The position numbers and the translations under genes are program-made. From contig JAVCDJ010000041.1 in the NCBI GenBank assembly GCA_030765845.1, positions 1 to 60,854 on the forward strand: DNA of 60,854 nucleotides, in the 5' to 3' direction. This DNA comes from Candidatus Stygibacter australis (GTDB lineage Bacteria > Cloacimonadota > Cloacimonadia > Cloacimonadales > TCS61). Below the pieces are notes generated by a model. The model worked only from the letters and a program-made list of their open reading frames with translations, was not told the DNA's origin and searched no databases. Below, piece by piece: positions 17,618 through 26,760 of this stretch (position 1 is its first letter; every line of letters starts with the position of its first letter).

Positions 17618-18416
17618 TTTACTAATTCTGAGTACCCTTTTTGCCTGTTCAATCAATACGGGCACAAAAAATCTTCAACCGGTGGAATTCACTGAGATAT
17701 TTGCTTTAAAAACTGATATTAAGATCGAAAAAGCGTGTTATAATTCCATCGAGCAGGTAATATATATCTGGGAATCCAATACAGATAAAATCCACATTTT
17801 TAAAGACGGCAAAGAAATAAATACCATTGGTGGAAAGGGATTTGACAAAATCAGTTTTCAGAAACTGGCTGATATTTGCCTGGCACCTGATGGTGACCTT
17901 TTTGCTCTGGATAGCTATGATAACAGTTTGAAGAAATTTAATAAAGCCGGAAAAATGACGGGGAAAATGCAAATAAACAGCAATCTTGATCCTCAATTGG
18001 TGGTTATTGCCCTTGACCAGAAAATTTATATTTATGATGATAAACGCAATGAAATTGTTGTCCTGGATTATAAGGGCAATGAAATAGCTACCTGGGGAAA
18101 TCTGCAATTTGGCGATATTGCCAGTCTCGAATTATATAATGACCTTCTGGCTGTATATGACCTTGAGAATGATCAAACTTACTTTTTCAGCACTTATGGA
18201 CAGTTAGTAGATCAGCATCCCGGACACTGCTATCTGGAGAATGATCAATTATACAGCGTTAAAAGATATTACCTGGAGCATCAGAAGAATATGACAAAAT
18301 TTGCTGTAAACACAAATCCATGGCAAAAAGTTTTCTTCCAGGCACCTGAGATTATCTTATATGATGGGAAAAAACTAATCTTAGGAAAAATTAGATATGA
18401 AAAATATTCAAATTAA
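17601..18416 (+). CDS. Lipoprotein, probable beta-propeller
   Basis: This 271-residue protein starts with TTG inside the recJ end. It carries a lipoprotein signal (RKIFNLLILSTLFAC) whose lipobox LFAC predicts lipidation of Cys17 and periplasmic anchoring. The rest shows repeating strand units with Asp/Gly turns, such as ICLAPDGDLFALDSYDNSLKKFNKAGKM and IALDQKIYIYDDKRNEIVVLDYKGNE, typical of NHL-like or 6-bladed beta-propellers. No enzyme motif is seen. It overlaps recJ by 17 bases and lnt by 20, so it is co-translated with the enzyme that would complete its acylation. The specific role is unknown. Confidence 0.65.
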   Translation: MRKIFNLLILSTLFACSINTGTKNLQPVEFTEIFALKTDIKIEKACYNSIEQVIYIWESNTDKIHIFKDGKEINTIGGKGFDKISFQKLADICLAPDGDLFALDSYDNSLKKFNKAGKMTGKMQINSNLDPQLVVIALDQKIYIYDDKRNEIVVLDYKGNEIATWGNLQFGDIASLELYNDLLAVYDLENDQTYFFSTYGQLVDQHPGHCYLENDQLYSVKRYYLEHQKNMTKFAVNTNPWQKVFFQAPEIILYDGKKLILGKIRYEKYSN

Positions 18417-19875
18417 TAAAATACTGCTGCTGCCATTTCTTGCTGCACTTTTAACAGGAATTGCCAGACTACCAATTCATTTGGGATTTATCAGTTACTG
18501 CGGTTTTATACCTCTGCTGTTCTTTTTTGACCGTAAGCCGAGTTATCGGGTGATTAACCAGGGAGCATTTGTATTTAGCTTTGTTTATACCATAACTGCT
18601 CTCCACTGGATAACACTGGTTACATTACCTGGTTTTGTGGGCATGATTCTTCTTTTCTATCTTTATTTCTTGATCATTTTTCATTTGAATAATGTTATCT
18701 GGATAAGAAATCACAAGTTTCGCTTTCTGGGTTTTCTCCTGCTCTGGCTGGCTTTTGAGCATCTCCTGAACTATGGTCAGTTCAGCTTCCCATGGTTCTA
18801 TACTGGTTATTCACTGGCTGATTACAATATCCTCCTGCAACCTGCAGAAATTGGCGGTGTGACCCTGATATCACTCTACGTTATACTCACAAATATATTG
18901 ATATATCAATTTGTAGTAATAGGCAAAAAAAGCCCAATTATCTGGCTGCTGGCAATTCATCTTATCTGGGTGGGATATTCAAATTGGCGTTATCATACCA
19001 TCAAACTTGAAAACACTCATCGCAGAGCGGGAATTGTCCAGATAAGTATTCCGCAGAATTTAAAGTGGAAAAGTGCTTACAGGGATACCACATTTAATCT
19101 TTATGATGAATATATCGGTAAATTATCAGATGAAACTGACATGGCGATATTACCTGAATCAGCAATCCCAGGCTATGTTATGCGCCGTTTCGTATTCAAA
19201 AATTTTGTTAATAGAATGGTAAAAAAGCATAAAAAAGCTATTTTCACGGGATTTCCCGATTATATTTATGATGCTGAAAATGATGAAGCTCTATATTATA
19301 ATTCCTGCAACCTATTTGATTCCACTGGATACGCCTATAAACCCTATTACAAAAAAATACTGGTGCCCTTTGGTGAGAGAATTCCTCTTTTGAATGTGAT
19401 GCCGGTGCTAAATAGAGTTGAATTGGGTCAGGCAAACTGGGAATATGGCAAAGAATTAAGATATTATGAATATGAGGGTTTGAAATTCACTCCCCAGATC
19501 TGTTTTGAAGTTGCTTTTCCTGATATTAATGTTCAGATGGCATCCAATGACCCGGTATTTATAGTTAATCTTACAAATGATGCCTGGTTCTATCATTCTG
19601 CCGGTACATATCAACATGCAATGATGACCAGATTCCGGGCAATTGAAACTAGAACTCAGTATTTTCGCTCTGCTAATACAGGTATTTCTCTAATCGTAAA
19701 TCCCCGGGGAGATATTCTAGCAAAAACGGATATATTTACTCGAGAAACAATAGAAGCAGATATTTATGATTACCAGGGAAAATCGCTTTTTGTCCGGTAT
19801 TTCCATATTTTTCCGAACATCCTAATAGGACTTTTGGTGCTTCTGCTGTTATGGTCGCTAATAAAAAAAGATTGA
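18397..19875 (+). CDS. lnt: Apolipoprotein N-acyltransferase
   Basis: This inner-membrane enzyme adds the third acyl chain to lipoproteins. It has 492 residues, several N-terminal membrane helices (to about residue 195), a periplasmic nitrilase-fold domain and a last helix near the C-terminus. The catalytic triad is visible: Glu254 in LPESAIPGY, Lys319 in YKKILVPFGERIP and Cys369 in TPQICFEVAFPD. The segment FPWFYTGYSLADYNILLQPAE matches the family loop once shortened. The start overlaps the lipoprotein gene by 20 bases. Confidence 0.95.
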   Translation: MKNIQINKILLLPFLAALLTGIARLPIHLGFISYCGFIPLLFFFDRKPSYRVINQGAFVFSFVYTITALHWITLVTLPGFVGMILLFYLYFLIIFHLNNVIWIRNHKFRFLGFLLLWLAFEHLLNYGQFSFPWFYTGYSLADYNILLQPAEIGGVTLISLYVILTNILIYQFVVIGKKSPIIWLLAIHLIWVGYSNWRYHTIKLENTHRRAGIVQISIPQNLKWKSAYRDTTFNLYDEYIGKLSDETDMAILPESAIPGYVMRRFVFKNFVNRMVKKHKKAIFTGFPDYIYDAENDEALYYNSCNLFDSTGYAYKPYYKKILVPFGERIPLLNVMPVLNRVELGQANWEYGKELRYYEYEGLKFTPQICFEVAFPDINVQMASNDPVFIVNLTNDAWFYHSAGTYQHAMMTRFRAIETRTQYFRSANTGISLIVNPRGDILAKTDIFTRETIEADIYDYQGKSLFVRYFHIFPNILIGLLVLLLLWSLIKKD

Positions 19876-19928
19876 CTGCAATTTCCAAATATCTAATTTC
19901 ATCTTAAATTTGTTATGGAAGGAGTATT

Positions 19929-20408
19929 ATGCCTAAGCATTACTATCTCATAGGAGAAGTCGCCAAAATGCTTGGTATTAAAAAGCATACTCTCCGTTAC
20001 TGGGAAGCTGAATTTCCTAAGCTGAGACCTAAAAAAAATAACAGCGGAAAACGGAATTATACCCTTGAAGATATAGAAACTATCAAAACTATTAAATATT
20101 TACTTCATGTGCAAAACTTCAGCATCGAAGGTGCCAGAAAAAAAATGTCATCTCATAGTCCTGTGCCTGAAAATGAACAAATAGAAATCAGCATACCTCC
20201 CAGAGAAATCAAAACCATACTCACTTCCAGAATTGAAAAAATCCAGGATATTATCAGTTTGCCTCCCAGATCCTTACAGAAATTTGAAAAAAAGAAAGAA
20301 TTAAAAGCCAAACTCGGTCAGCTTAGAGCTCTCCTTTCCCAAAAAGAAGAGAAGCAGGAATTGGATCCTGCTTCTACTAATTCTTCCAGTTCGATTAATT
20401 CTGATTAA
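19929..20408 (+). CDS. MerR-family transcriptional regulator
   Basis: This 159-residue protein has an N-terminal winged helix of the MerR type (YLIGEVAKMLGIKKHTLRYWEAEFP, listed here only as far as its WEAEFP hallmark, then RNYTLEDIETIKTIKYLL). It lacks the Cys ligands of metal sensors and has a basic C-terminal tail. The form resembles the small MerR proteins found next to translation and division genes, whose targets are mostly unknown. GGAAGGAG precedes the ATG. Its stop overlaps the stop of the convergent Spy-like gene by four bases, leaving no room for a separate terminator. Confidence 0.85.
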   Translation: MPKHYYLIGEVAKMLGIKKHTLRYWEAEFPKLRPKKNNSGKRNYTLEDIETIKTIKYLLHVQNFSIEGARKKMSSHSPVPENEQIEISIPPREIKTILTSRIEKIQDIISLPPRSLQKFEKKKELKAKLGQLRALLSQKEEKQELDPASTNSSSSINSD

Positions 20409-20980
20409 TCGTCGTCATCCATTTCATCATCATCGTCATCCATCATTCTGTTTCTCTGATGTCCCATTCCCTTCTTCTCACTCATTTTTTCCTGCATCAT
20501 CTTTCGGGGATGTTTCATCAGTTCCATTGCCTGCTCTTTTTGTTCAGCAGTTAAGAGATTCCAGCATTTTTCCTGATTATCTATATGCTTGTTTTTCAAT
20601 TCTTTCTTTAGATCAAAGATGTTATTACTAACTTTTTTTATCTGAGAAAAATTCATTTCTTTCATGGCTACTTGTGCGTCTATTTCCAAAATCTTGATCT
20701 GGGCATTGAACTCGATAGCTGTTTTCTGCATTTTGACATGCTGATCTTCCAATTGTTCCTGCTGATCTTCTGTTAATTCCAGTTGATGCATGATCATCAT
20801 CATTCTATCGCCTGGGTTTCCCTTTCCCTGCATTCCCATTCGGCCTTTATCCATCATGCCCATTCTTCCATTATCTCTGCCTTGTCCTTTCTGACAGTCC
20901 ATTCCCTGGTTAAAGTGATTCTGAGCAAATACTGCGGTTGCTATCAGCAGTATTGCGGCAATTACGAGTAACTTCTTCAT
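20405..20980 (-). CDS. Periplasmic Spy/CpxP-like (LTXXQ) protein, Met- and Asp-rich
   Basis: This 191-residue exported protein (signal MKKLLVIAAILLIATAVFAQ) contains two LTxxQ motifs, LTEDQ and LTAEQ, in a helical core as in the Spy/CpxP/ZraP family of envelope chaperones. A Met-rich stretch (GRMGMMDKGRMGMQGKG) precedes the core and the end is nearly all Asp (DDDDDEMDDDD), features suited to binding metal. It overlaps the upstream gene by four bases and is last in a four-gene unit led by an ECF sigma factor. Its likely job is periplasmic chaperone or metal buffer in an envelope-stress regulon (inference). Confidence 0.7.
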   Translation of the reverse strand: MKKLLVIAAILLIATAVFAQNHFNQGMDCQKGQGRDNGRMGMMDKGRMGMQGKGNPGDRMMMIMHQLELTEDQQEQLEDQHVKMQKTAIEFNAQIKILEIDAQVAMKEMNFSQIKKVSNNIFDLKKELKNKHIDNQEKCWNLLTAEQKEQAMELMKHPRKMMQEKMSEKKGMGHQRNRMMDDDDDEMDDDD

Positions 20981-21381
20981 TTTCTTCTCCTTTGAGGTCT
21001 TTGTAATCTGTCTTCTGGTGGTCTTCTGAAATCCTTATCATTAAACTCACCTTTTTTTCTCATTTCTATAAGTCTTTTACCAAAAGCCGTTTCCAGCTTA
21101 ATTTGCCTGTTCAAAGTTTCTTGTCGCAGACTGTCTGCCACTTCTTCATTAAATTCTTCTCCACTCAGATAATCCATAAATTGACTTCTGAAATTCATAA
21201 ATTCTCGCTTATCAGCTTCTATCTCACCGGGTTTCTGACGCATATGCTCTTTGAAATCATGAAATTCAGGTCTATCAAAAGGTCTTGGTGCATGCGTGCG
21301 ATGCCAGATGAACATCCCGATAAAGGCAAGATTAAATGCCAGGGAGATCACAATTACAAAAAGTAATATCTGCTTCTTCAT
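20977..21381 (-). CDS. Small membrane-anchored periplasmic protein, possible CnrX/Spy-like sensor
   Basis: This 134-residue protein has one N-terminal membrane helix (ILLFVIVISLAFNLAFIGMFIW) and a charged helical periplasmic domain rich in Arg, Glu and Phe, ending in a basic tail. The layout matches heavy-metal-resistance/CnrX-like sensors and other short Spy relatives, although metal ligands are not obvious beyond a few His near the membrane. It overlaps the anti-sigma-like gene by one base (TAATG) and the Spy-like gene by four. I infer that it senses envelope state for the sigma/anti-sigma pair. Confidence 0.5.
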   Translation of the reverse strand: MKKQILLFVIVISLAFNLAFIGMFIWHRTHAPRPFDRPEFHDFKEHMRQKPGEIEADKREFMNFRSQFMDYLSGEEFNEEVADSLRQETLNRQIKLETAFGKRLIEMRKKGEFNDKDFRRPPEDRLQRPQRRRK

Positions 21382-21689
21382 TATTCACCCTCCATCACAT
21401 AACTATATAAACCCGTTTCCCCATAACTCAAATCTGCACTGCTGGTGCTGGTTGAAGCAAACACCTGATTGCTCATCACTATTCCCAGTGCAAAAGCGGC
21501 AATGGAAGCTGCCAGAGATAAGCGTTTCCACATGGGCTCAAGTTTTATTATTACTGGAGATAAAGAAGAATTTCTGGCAGCATCAAGAACTCTTTCCCGT
21601 AGATCTACCGGAACATCTTCATCCTGGTAGGCTGATAAGAAATCTCTTATCTTGTTGTCTGTCATACTTTCTTTTTCATTATTTTTCAT
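21381..21689 (-). CDS. Probable anti-sigma factor
   Basis: A 102-residue protein with a cytosolic acidic N-terminal part (IRDFLSAYQDEDVPVDLRERV), one membrane helix near residues 55-75 (LSLAASIAAFALGIVMSNQV) and a short outside tail. There is no zinc-binding HxxxCxxC motif, so it is not of the ZAS type. The call rests on size, topology and position: immediately downstream of the ECF sigma gene by 16 bp and coupled to the next gene. Sequence similarity alone would not prove it. Confidence 0.5.
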   Translation of the reverse strand: MKNNEKESMTDNKIRDFLSAYQDEDVPVDLRERVLDAARNSSLSPVIIKLEPMWKRLSLAASIAAFALGIVMSNQVFASTSTSSADLSYGETGLYSYVMEGE

Positions 21690-21705
21690 TTTACTTACCT
21701 CTATT

Positions 21706-22233
21706 CTACAGGACAGCAGCCAGAAGGTTATCCTGCAATTTATTTATTCCTTTACTCTCTAAAATCTCATGAAGCTTACGTTTAGCCCTCACCAATCTTG
21801 AATCTGTGGCACTTTCACTTTTTCCAATAATTTCTGATATTTCTTTATAACTCTTGCCCTGGAAAAACTGCAACTCGATCAGCAGTGCTTCCTGAGGCTT
21901 AAGTAATGCCAGACTTTCCCTGACCAATTTATTTCGTTTTTCGATTACATTCTCTTTTTCATCTACTATCTGAGGTTGATTAAGTTGTCCCATCATAAAT
22001 TTTAAATCCCGCTTGCGAGCCTTGATCTGATTTAGAGTTTTATTATAGGCAATTCGGTAAAGGTATGATTTCAATGCCGATTCCTGCACTTTTTCAATAT
22101 TCTGATAAAATGCCATGAATACCTCTTGAAAAAGATCCTCAGCTTCCTGACGCTGCCTTACCATCCTCAGTATCATGTTAAATACCTTCTTGCCTTCTTT
22201 TTCCATCAGGTCTTCTAATATTTTTTCTTTCAT
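21706..22233 (-). CDS. ECF-type RNA polymerase sigma factor
   Basis: This 175-residue sigma70-family protein has region 2 (VRQRQEAEDLFQEVFMAFYQN, hallmark DLFQEVFM; then SYLYRIAYNKTLNQIKARKR) and region 4 (LKPQEALLIELQFFQGKSYKEI, then GKSESATDSRLVRAKRKL). There is no region 1.1 or 3, as expected for ECF. It leads a four-gene unit with a probable anti-sigma factor and two envelope proteins. A CAGGA site lies before the ATG, and a possible autoregulated promoter is listed separately. Confidence 0.9.
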   Translation of the reverse strand: MKEKILEDLMEKEGKKVFNMILRMVRQRQEAEDLFQEVFMAFYQNIEKVQESALKSYLYRIAYNKTLNQIKARKRDLKFMMGQLNQPQIVDEKENVIEKRNKLVRESLALLKPQEALLIELQFFQGKSYKEISEIIGKSESATDSRLVRAKRKLHEILESKGINKLQDNLLAAVL

Positions 22234-22252
22234 TTTTCCTGCTCTTTACACC

Positions 22253-22277
22253 TTAGACACAATTCCCTACACATTCC
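22253..22277 (-). promoter_or_regulatory. Candidate ECF-dependent promoter of the sigma operon
   Basis: On the minus strand GGAAT and GTCTAA are separated by 14 bases, with the expected start only about a dozen bases before the sigma gene ATG. GGAA plus GTC-type boxes are typical of ECF promoters, so autoregulation is possible. The spacing is shorter than usual. Confidence 0.3.
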
Positions 22278-22424
22278 TGCAAAAAAACATCTTTCAGATA
22301 ACCTAATAAAATTTACTTCCAGGGCAATTTTTGTCATAATATATAATATTTATAATAATTTACTTGCCATAAATCAAGCAATACAATTTTTTGGCGAGAC
22401 AGAATATTATGTGGAAGGTGAATT

Positions 22425-22616
22425 ATGTCAAGAGTATGTGATATTTGCGGAAAAAGAGCTTTGACTGGCAATAATAGAAGTCATGCTTTAAACGCTACCA
22501 AGAGAAAGTTCTACCCTAATCTTACCAAAATGAAAGCCGATTTCAATGGCGTAATTAAATCCGTCAAAGTTTGCGCGGCTTGCCTTAAAGCTAATAAGGT
22601 AAAAAAAGTAGTATAA
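22425..22616 (+). CDS. rpmB: 50S ribosomal protein L28, zinc-binding form
   Basis: A 63-residue ribosomal protein with the L28 core ([19 protein letters not shown], then [19 protein letters not shown]). Two Cys pairs, CDIC near the start and CAAC near the end, mark the four-Cys zinc form. GGAAGGTG precedes the ATG. The gene has its own terminator directly after, and lies divergent from the sigma operon. Confidence 0.97.
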   Translation: MSRVCDICGKRALTGNNRSHALNATKRKFYPNLTKMKADFNGVIKSVKVCAACLKANKVKKVV

Positions 22617-22620
22617 AGAT

Positions 22621-22645
22621 AAAGACCGCTTGCCGGTCTTTTTCT
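22621..22645 (+). terminator. Rho-independent terminator of rpmB
   Basis: AAAGACCG and CGGTCTTT form an 8-bp stem with a CTTGC loop followed by a T-rich run, beginning four bases after the rpmB stop. Confidence 0.85.
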
Positions 22646-22770
22646 TTATCACTTATCCAGATTTTTTATAATTCTTATTGACCTTTTACTCAACTTATAA
22701 ATTTTTATCATATCTTAGTTCTCTCAGCAAGGGGATATTATATCCAAAAACTAAATTTATGGAGATTTGT

Positions 22771-23259
22771 ATGAAGACGATTATCGAACCGATAAAAGTG
22801 CCTGAGGATTATAATATCATTTTTGGTATGTCACACTTTATCAAAACCGTAGAAGACCTCTATGAAGCTCTTGTGAACTGCGTTCCTGGTATTCAATTTG
22901 GTCTTGCCTTTAATGAAGCCTCCGGTCCCTGCCTCATCCGTAAGGAAGGAACCGATCCTGAACTGATTGAAATGGCAATGCAAAATCAAAAAAGATTACT
23001 GGCTGGTCACACATTCCTGATCATTCTCAAAAATGCTTTTCCCATTAATGTTCTCCCGGCGATAAAAGATTGCCGTGAAGTTGTTTCCATTTTTTGTGCC
23101 ACAGCCAATCCCGTTCAGGTCATCCTGGCAGAAACTGAACAGGGAAGAGCTGTCCTTGGTGTAATTGACGGATACTCCCCCAAAGGCGTAGAGCTTGATA
23201 GTGATGTAACCCGGAGAAAACAATTCCTGCGTAATATCGGCTATAAAAGGTCACAATAA
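22771..23259 (+). CDS. Adenosine-specific kinase family protein
   Basis: This 162-residue protein matches the compact adenosine-specific kinase family (PF04008), known from archaea and some bacteria and thought to phosphorylate adenosine. The family core PGIQFGLAFNEASGPCLIR is followed by GHTFLIILKNAFPINVL, IFCATANPVQV and a C-terminal RRGVLGVIDG-like strand (here RAVLGVIDG). I place the start at the ATG with GGAG ten bases upstream rather than at an earlier in-frame ATG whose N-terminal extension is not family-like. It is followed after four bases by thpR. Confidence 0.8.
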   Translation: MKTIIEPIKVPEDYNIIFGMSHFIKTVEDLYEALVNCVPGIQFGLAFNEASGPCLIRKEGTDPELIEMAMQNQKRLLAGHTFLIILKNAFPINVLPAIKDCREVVSIFCATANPVQVILAETEQGRAVLGVIDGYSPKGVELDSDVTRRKQFLRNIGYKRSQ

Positions 23260-23263
23260 TTTA

Positions 23264-23812
23264 ATGCGCGCCTTTATAGCTTTGGAATTATCTGATGATC
23301 TAAGATCACAGTTTGCTTCCGTCTGCCAGGATTTACAACAGTATAACCAGAAGAATGCCAATTGGGTCATACCAGAAAATCTACATATCACTTTTCAGTT
23401 TCTGGGTGATATCTATGAATTTCATCTACCAGAGATCAAGCAGATAATTACGGATAAATTTGCTGATTTTCAACCTATTCAATTATCAAAACCAAAACTG
23501 CAATTGATCCCTTCCGGCAAGCCACGCCTGCTTTGGGTTAATTACCAGGCAGAATCAGATGAACTTAAAAGTATTCATAGACATCTGGTTTCTGATATTT
23601 CTGATCTGGGATATAAATTAGACAATAAATCTCTTGTTTTTCACGTTACTCTCGCAAGATTCAAAGCTGCTCTGCAAGAGAACTTTACGGCTGCTGCCAT
23701 GAAGCTCCAGTTAGATCAAATCAGCTTTTCACCAGATAAAGTTACCCTGTTCAAAAGTATTCTTAAACCTCAGGGTCCTATCTACCAACCTCTATTTTCT
23801 TTTGCTTTGTAA
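23264..23812 (+). CDS. thpR: RNA 2',3'-cyclic phosphodiesterase (2'-5' RNA ligase family)
   Basis: A 182-residue 2H phosphoesterase. The two catalytic HxTx motifs are seen, HITF in LHITFQFLGD and HVTL in FHVTLARFK, and the start MRAFIALELSD is typical. The enzyme opens 2',3'-cyclic ends of RNA; the physiological substrate is unclear in bacteria. There is no separate ribosome site, so it is probably coupled to the preceding kinase gene. recA follows after about 20 bases. Confidence 0.92.
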   Translation: MRAFIALELSDDLRSQFASVCQDLQQYNQKNANWVIPENLHITFQFLGDIYEFHLPEIKQIITDKFADFQPIQLSKPKLQLIPSGKPRLLWVNYQAESDELKSIHRHLVSDISDLGYKLDNKSLVFHVTLARFKAALQENFTAAAMKLQLDQISFSPDKVTLFKSILKPQGPIYQPLFSFAL

Positions 23813-23833
23813 ATATCTAAAGGAGACTATATT

Positions 23834-24874
23834 ATGAATAGCAAAGACAAAAATTCGGCTCTCAAAACCGCAATGAGCCAACTCGAAAAACAATTCGGCG
23901 CTGGTACTATTATGAAACTGGGTGAAAAACCCCAAATTGATGTAAATGTGATTCCCACTGGCGCTCTCTGTCTTGATGCTGCCCTGGGAATTGGCGGTAT
24001 CCCCCGCGGGCGTGTCTCTGAAATCTATGGCCCTGAAGCTTCAGGAAAAACTACTCTTGCTCTCCACGTTGTGGCAGAAGCACAAAAATTGAATGGTATT
24101 GTGGCTTTTATAGATGCCGAACATGCGCTTGACCCCATATATGCCAAAAGTATTGGAGTTGATACTGATAATCTGCTCATTTCTCAGCCCGATGGTGGTG
24201 AACAGGCACTGGAAATTGTGGAAACCCTGGTTCGGAGTAATGCCGTTGATCTCATTGTAGTTGATTCTGTGGCTGCCCTGGTGCCAAGAGCTGAGATTGA
24301 AGGCAGTATGGGTGATTCTCACGTGGGTCTGCAAGCCAGATTAATGTCCCAGGCTCTTAGAAAACTTACCGGTATTATTAGTAAAACCAATACCGCTGTG
24401 ATTTTTATTAATCAAACCAGAATGAAAATTGGCGTTCCTTCATATATGAACCCTGAAACCACAACTGGTGGAGTAGCTCTCAAATTTTATGCTTCTGTGA
24501 GACTGGAAGTCCGTAAAATAGGCTCAATCAAAAAAGTTGGCGTAGCTGACGAAATAGTAGGCAATATGGTTCGCGTCAAAGTTGTTAAAAATAAGTTTGC
24601 TCCTCCTTTCAAAAAAGTGGAATTCCCCATTACCTTTGGTTTGGGAATTTCCAAAATTGATATTATCCTTGATCTTGCCATTAAATACAAACTCGTTAAT
24701 AAAAGCGGTTCATGGTACTCTTGCGGTGAAACAAAACTTGGTCAGGGTGCGGAAAAGGTTAAAGAATTTTTCAACGAAAATCCCGAGATATATCTTGATA
24801 TAGAAAACAAGATCAAACAGGAATTAGGAATGATCGTGGCTGATGATACTGCTAAAGATAAAACAGAAAAATAA
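23834..24874 (+). CDS. recA: Recombinase RecA
   Basis: The 346-residue strand-exchange protein and SOS coprotease. Walker A is GPEASGKT (residues 66-73), Walker B is [10 protein letters not shown], and the L1/L2 loops, the [10 protein letters not shown] motif and [10 protein letters not shown] all match. AAAGGAG lies before the ATG. I see no inteins and no SOS box of the E. coli type upstream. The end overlaps recX by 32 bases. Confidence 0.99.
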   Translation: MNSKDKNSALKTAMSQLEKQFGAGTIMKLGEKPQIDVNVIPTGALCLDAALGIGGIPRGRVSEIYGPEASGKTTLALHVVAEAQKLNGIVAFIDAEHALDPIYAKSIGVDTDNLLISQPDGGEQALEIVETLVRSNAVDLIVVDSVAALVPRAEIEGSMGDSHVGLQARLMSQALRKLTGIISKTNTAVIFINQTRMKIGVPSYMNPETTTGGVALKFYASVRLEVRKIGSIKKVGVADEIVGNMVRVKVVKNKFAPPFKKVEFPITFGLGISKIDIILDLAIKYKLVNKSGSWYSCGETKLGQGAEKVKEFFNENPEIYLDIENKIKQELGMIVADDTAKDKTEK

Positions 24875-25490
24875 TAGAGTTTTTGTCATTGAATTTGATG
24901 ATCAGATCCGGGGTATCCTCACTTCAAAAGCGCTCCGGAATCTGGGTCTTGATAATAAAATAGAGCTGGAGATTGATCAGGATCTTGCTGATAAAATTAA
25001 TCAGGAAATAATCTCTATAGTTTGGAATAAATTTCTTAACTGGCTTGCATTTCAGGAACGCTCAATTGCCCAAAGCAGACAATATCTTCTCCATCTGCCT
25101 TTTGCTGCAGATATCGTTGAGGTCTTAATTGATAAAGCCAGCAAATATAACTATCTTAATGATGAAAGATTTACCCGATTGCTGATCGAATCGCTCATTG
25201 ATAGAAAGAAAAGCCTGGCTGAAATTAAAAGTAAACTCTATGAAAAACAGATACCATCTCACTTGATTAATACATTACTTTATGAGATATATGATCAGGA
25301 ATCTCAAAATAAGGTTCTGGAAAATTTAGTTGAACAGCTTTATTTTCGCTGGAAACTGCCAGACCAGAAAAAAAGAGAAAGAAAAGTTTGCGAATATCTT
25401 GCCAAACGCGGATTTGATTATCATGAAGCAAAAAATATTTTTTACAGGATAAAAGATGACCCGAAAAATTACGACCAGTACTCTGATTAA
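24843..25490 (+). CDS. recX: RecA regulator RecX
   Basis: A 215-residue helical protein with the three-helix repeats of RecX ([36 protein letters not shown] and [16 protein letters not shown]). It binds RecA filaments and limits their activity. The start lies inside recA and the end inside the next gene, so the three are translated as a coupled set. Confidence 0.92.
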   Translation: MILLKIKQKNNRVFVIEFDDQIRGILTSKALRNLGLDNKIELEIDQDLADKINQEIISIVWNKFLNWLAFQERSIAQSRQYLLHLPFAADIVEVLIDKASKYNYLNDERFTRLLIESLIDRKKSLAEIKSKLYEKQIPSHLINTLLYEIYDQESQNKVLENLVEQLYFRWKLPDQKKRERKVCEYLAKRGFDYHEAKNIFYRIKDDPKNYDQYSD

Positions 25491-26469
25491 AATTATTCAC
25501 GATTGTGCTCCTCCAGCCCTTGCCTATGATTGGGATAATGTGGGCTTCCTGCTGGGAGATGCCTCCACTGAGATCAATAATGTACTCCTTTGCCTTGATA
25601 TTACAGATAGAGTTGTTGATGAAGCGATCCGTATAGGTGCAAACCTGATCATCTCGCATCACCCGCTCATCTTTAAGCCCATTAAAAAAATCACTAATCC
25701 GCTCTACATCAAACTCATAAAGAACAATATTTCTGTCATATCTGCTCATACAAATCTGGATATTGCACCCGGTGGAGTAAATTCGCAACTCGCTGAATTA
25801 TTTGAATTAACGGAACTGCAATCTCTTTCCACTTCTATTGGCAGTGAACTTTATCAGGTATCTGTATATATCCTGCCTTCAAATCAGGAAATCCTCTCAC
25901 AGGCACTGATCAAAAACGGTGCCCGTAATCTGCATTACTATCCTACCCCTGAGGAGATCAAACTTGAGTTTTTCTGTGACAGCTTCAAACTCAATAAAGT
26001 TATTGCCGCTATCCATAAAAATCATCCTTCTCCTGATCCGGTATATGCAGTTAATCCCCAAAATAGAGAAAATGATGTCTATGGCATGGGAGTGATTGGT
26101 ATATTGCCTGAACCCCTTACTATCTCAGATTTTGCTCATAAAGTCAAAGATGTCCTCTCTTCTCCATTCGTGAGAGTCTGGCTCGCAAATAAAAAACCCG
26201 ATACTCTTATTCAGAAAATCGCTGTCTGTGGTGGTAGTGGCAGCAGTATGATTTCTTCTGCTTCCAATAGGGCTGACGTCTATCTCTCCGGTGAATTCGG
26301 CTATCATTCCCGACTTGATAGTCCCATCCCCCTCATTGAAGCAGGACATTTCCACACCGAATTCCCAGTCCTGAAATATCTCAAAAAACTTCTCGACTCT
26401 GCTGATGTTCCCGCTCAAATATTCCCCATCGCCAGTCACGAAACTTCCACCAGCACTCTCTATCTTTAA
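25456..26469 (+). CDS. NIF3/DUF34-family dinuclear metal protein with inserted PII-like domain
   Basis: This 337-residue member of the NIF3 family has the metal-site motifs LAYDWDNVGFLLGD, ISHHPLIF, ISAHTNLDIAPGGVN and, at the C-terminal half, GEFGYHSRLDS with AGHFHTEFP. The length shows the extra central domain (about residues 125-230, ELYQVSVYILPSNQ), as in YqfO. The family is widespread; proposed roles include GTP cyclohydrolase I-like or metal-insertion activity, but none is settled. It overlaps recX by 35 bases. Confidence 0.9.
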   Translation: MTRKITTSTLIKIIHDCAPPALAYDWDNVGFLLGDASTEINNVLLCLDITDRVVDEAIRIGANLIISHHPLIFKPIKKITNPLYIKLIKNNISVISAHTNLDIAPGGVNSQLAELFELTELQSLSTSIGSELYQVSVYILPSNQEILSQALIKNGARNLHYYPTPEEIKLEFFCDSFKLNKVIAAIHKNHPSPDPVYAVNPQNRENDVYGMGVIGILPEPLTISDFAHKVKDVLSSPFVRVWLANKKPDTLIQKIAVCGGSGSSMISSASNRADVYLSGEFGYHSRLDSPIPLIEAGHFHTEFPVLKYLKKLLDSADVPAQIFPIASHETSTSTLYL

Positions 26470-26706
26470 TATTTTTCTACCCTGCCAGTAACATCAATTC
26501 TGCACTGTTTATACGTATATCCCATATCTTGATGATTTCCCTGATCCTTACACTCATTTTCTCCATTTTCATCACCAGATGAGCTATTTTTCTCAAAATT
26601 ACTGATTTTATTTAAATAATTTCTTCCCATATCCAGCAAAATACACACACAGTAGTGCTTTCAGGATTTCCCCAATTCCTTCCCACCCCTAAAAAGCATT
26701 AGACCC

Positions 26707-26760
26707 GGAACAACAAAGCACGTACTCACATTTTTATGTTAGATAGTTCTTTGTTGTTCC
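26707..26760. repeat. 54-bp palindromic element, copy 2
   Basis: Perfect 12-bp terminal inverted repeats, GGAACAACAAAG and CTTTGTTGTTCC, enclose 30 bases. It shares its whole length (reverse complement) with the copy near 8.1 kb, and its ends and centre (AACATAAAAATGT on the other strand) with the copy near 47.2 kb. Confidence 0.85.

Noticed and set aside
26466-26648. 60-codon minus-strand frame after the NIF3 gene
   Set aside because: Low complexity, poor start context, no recognisable domain.
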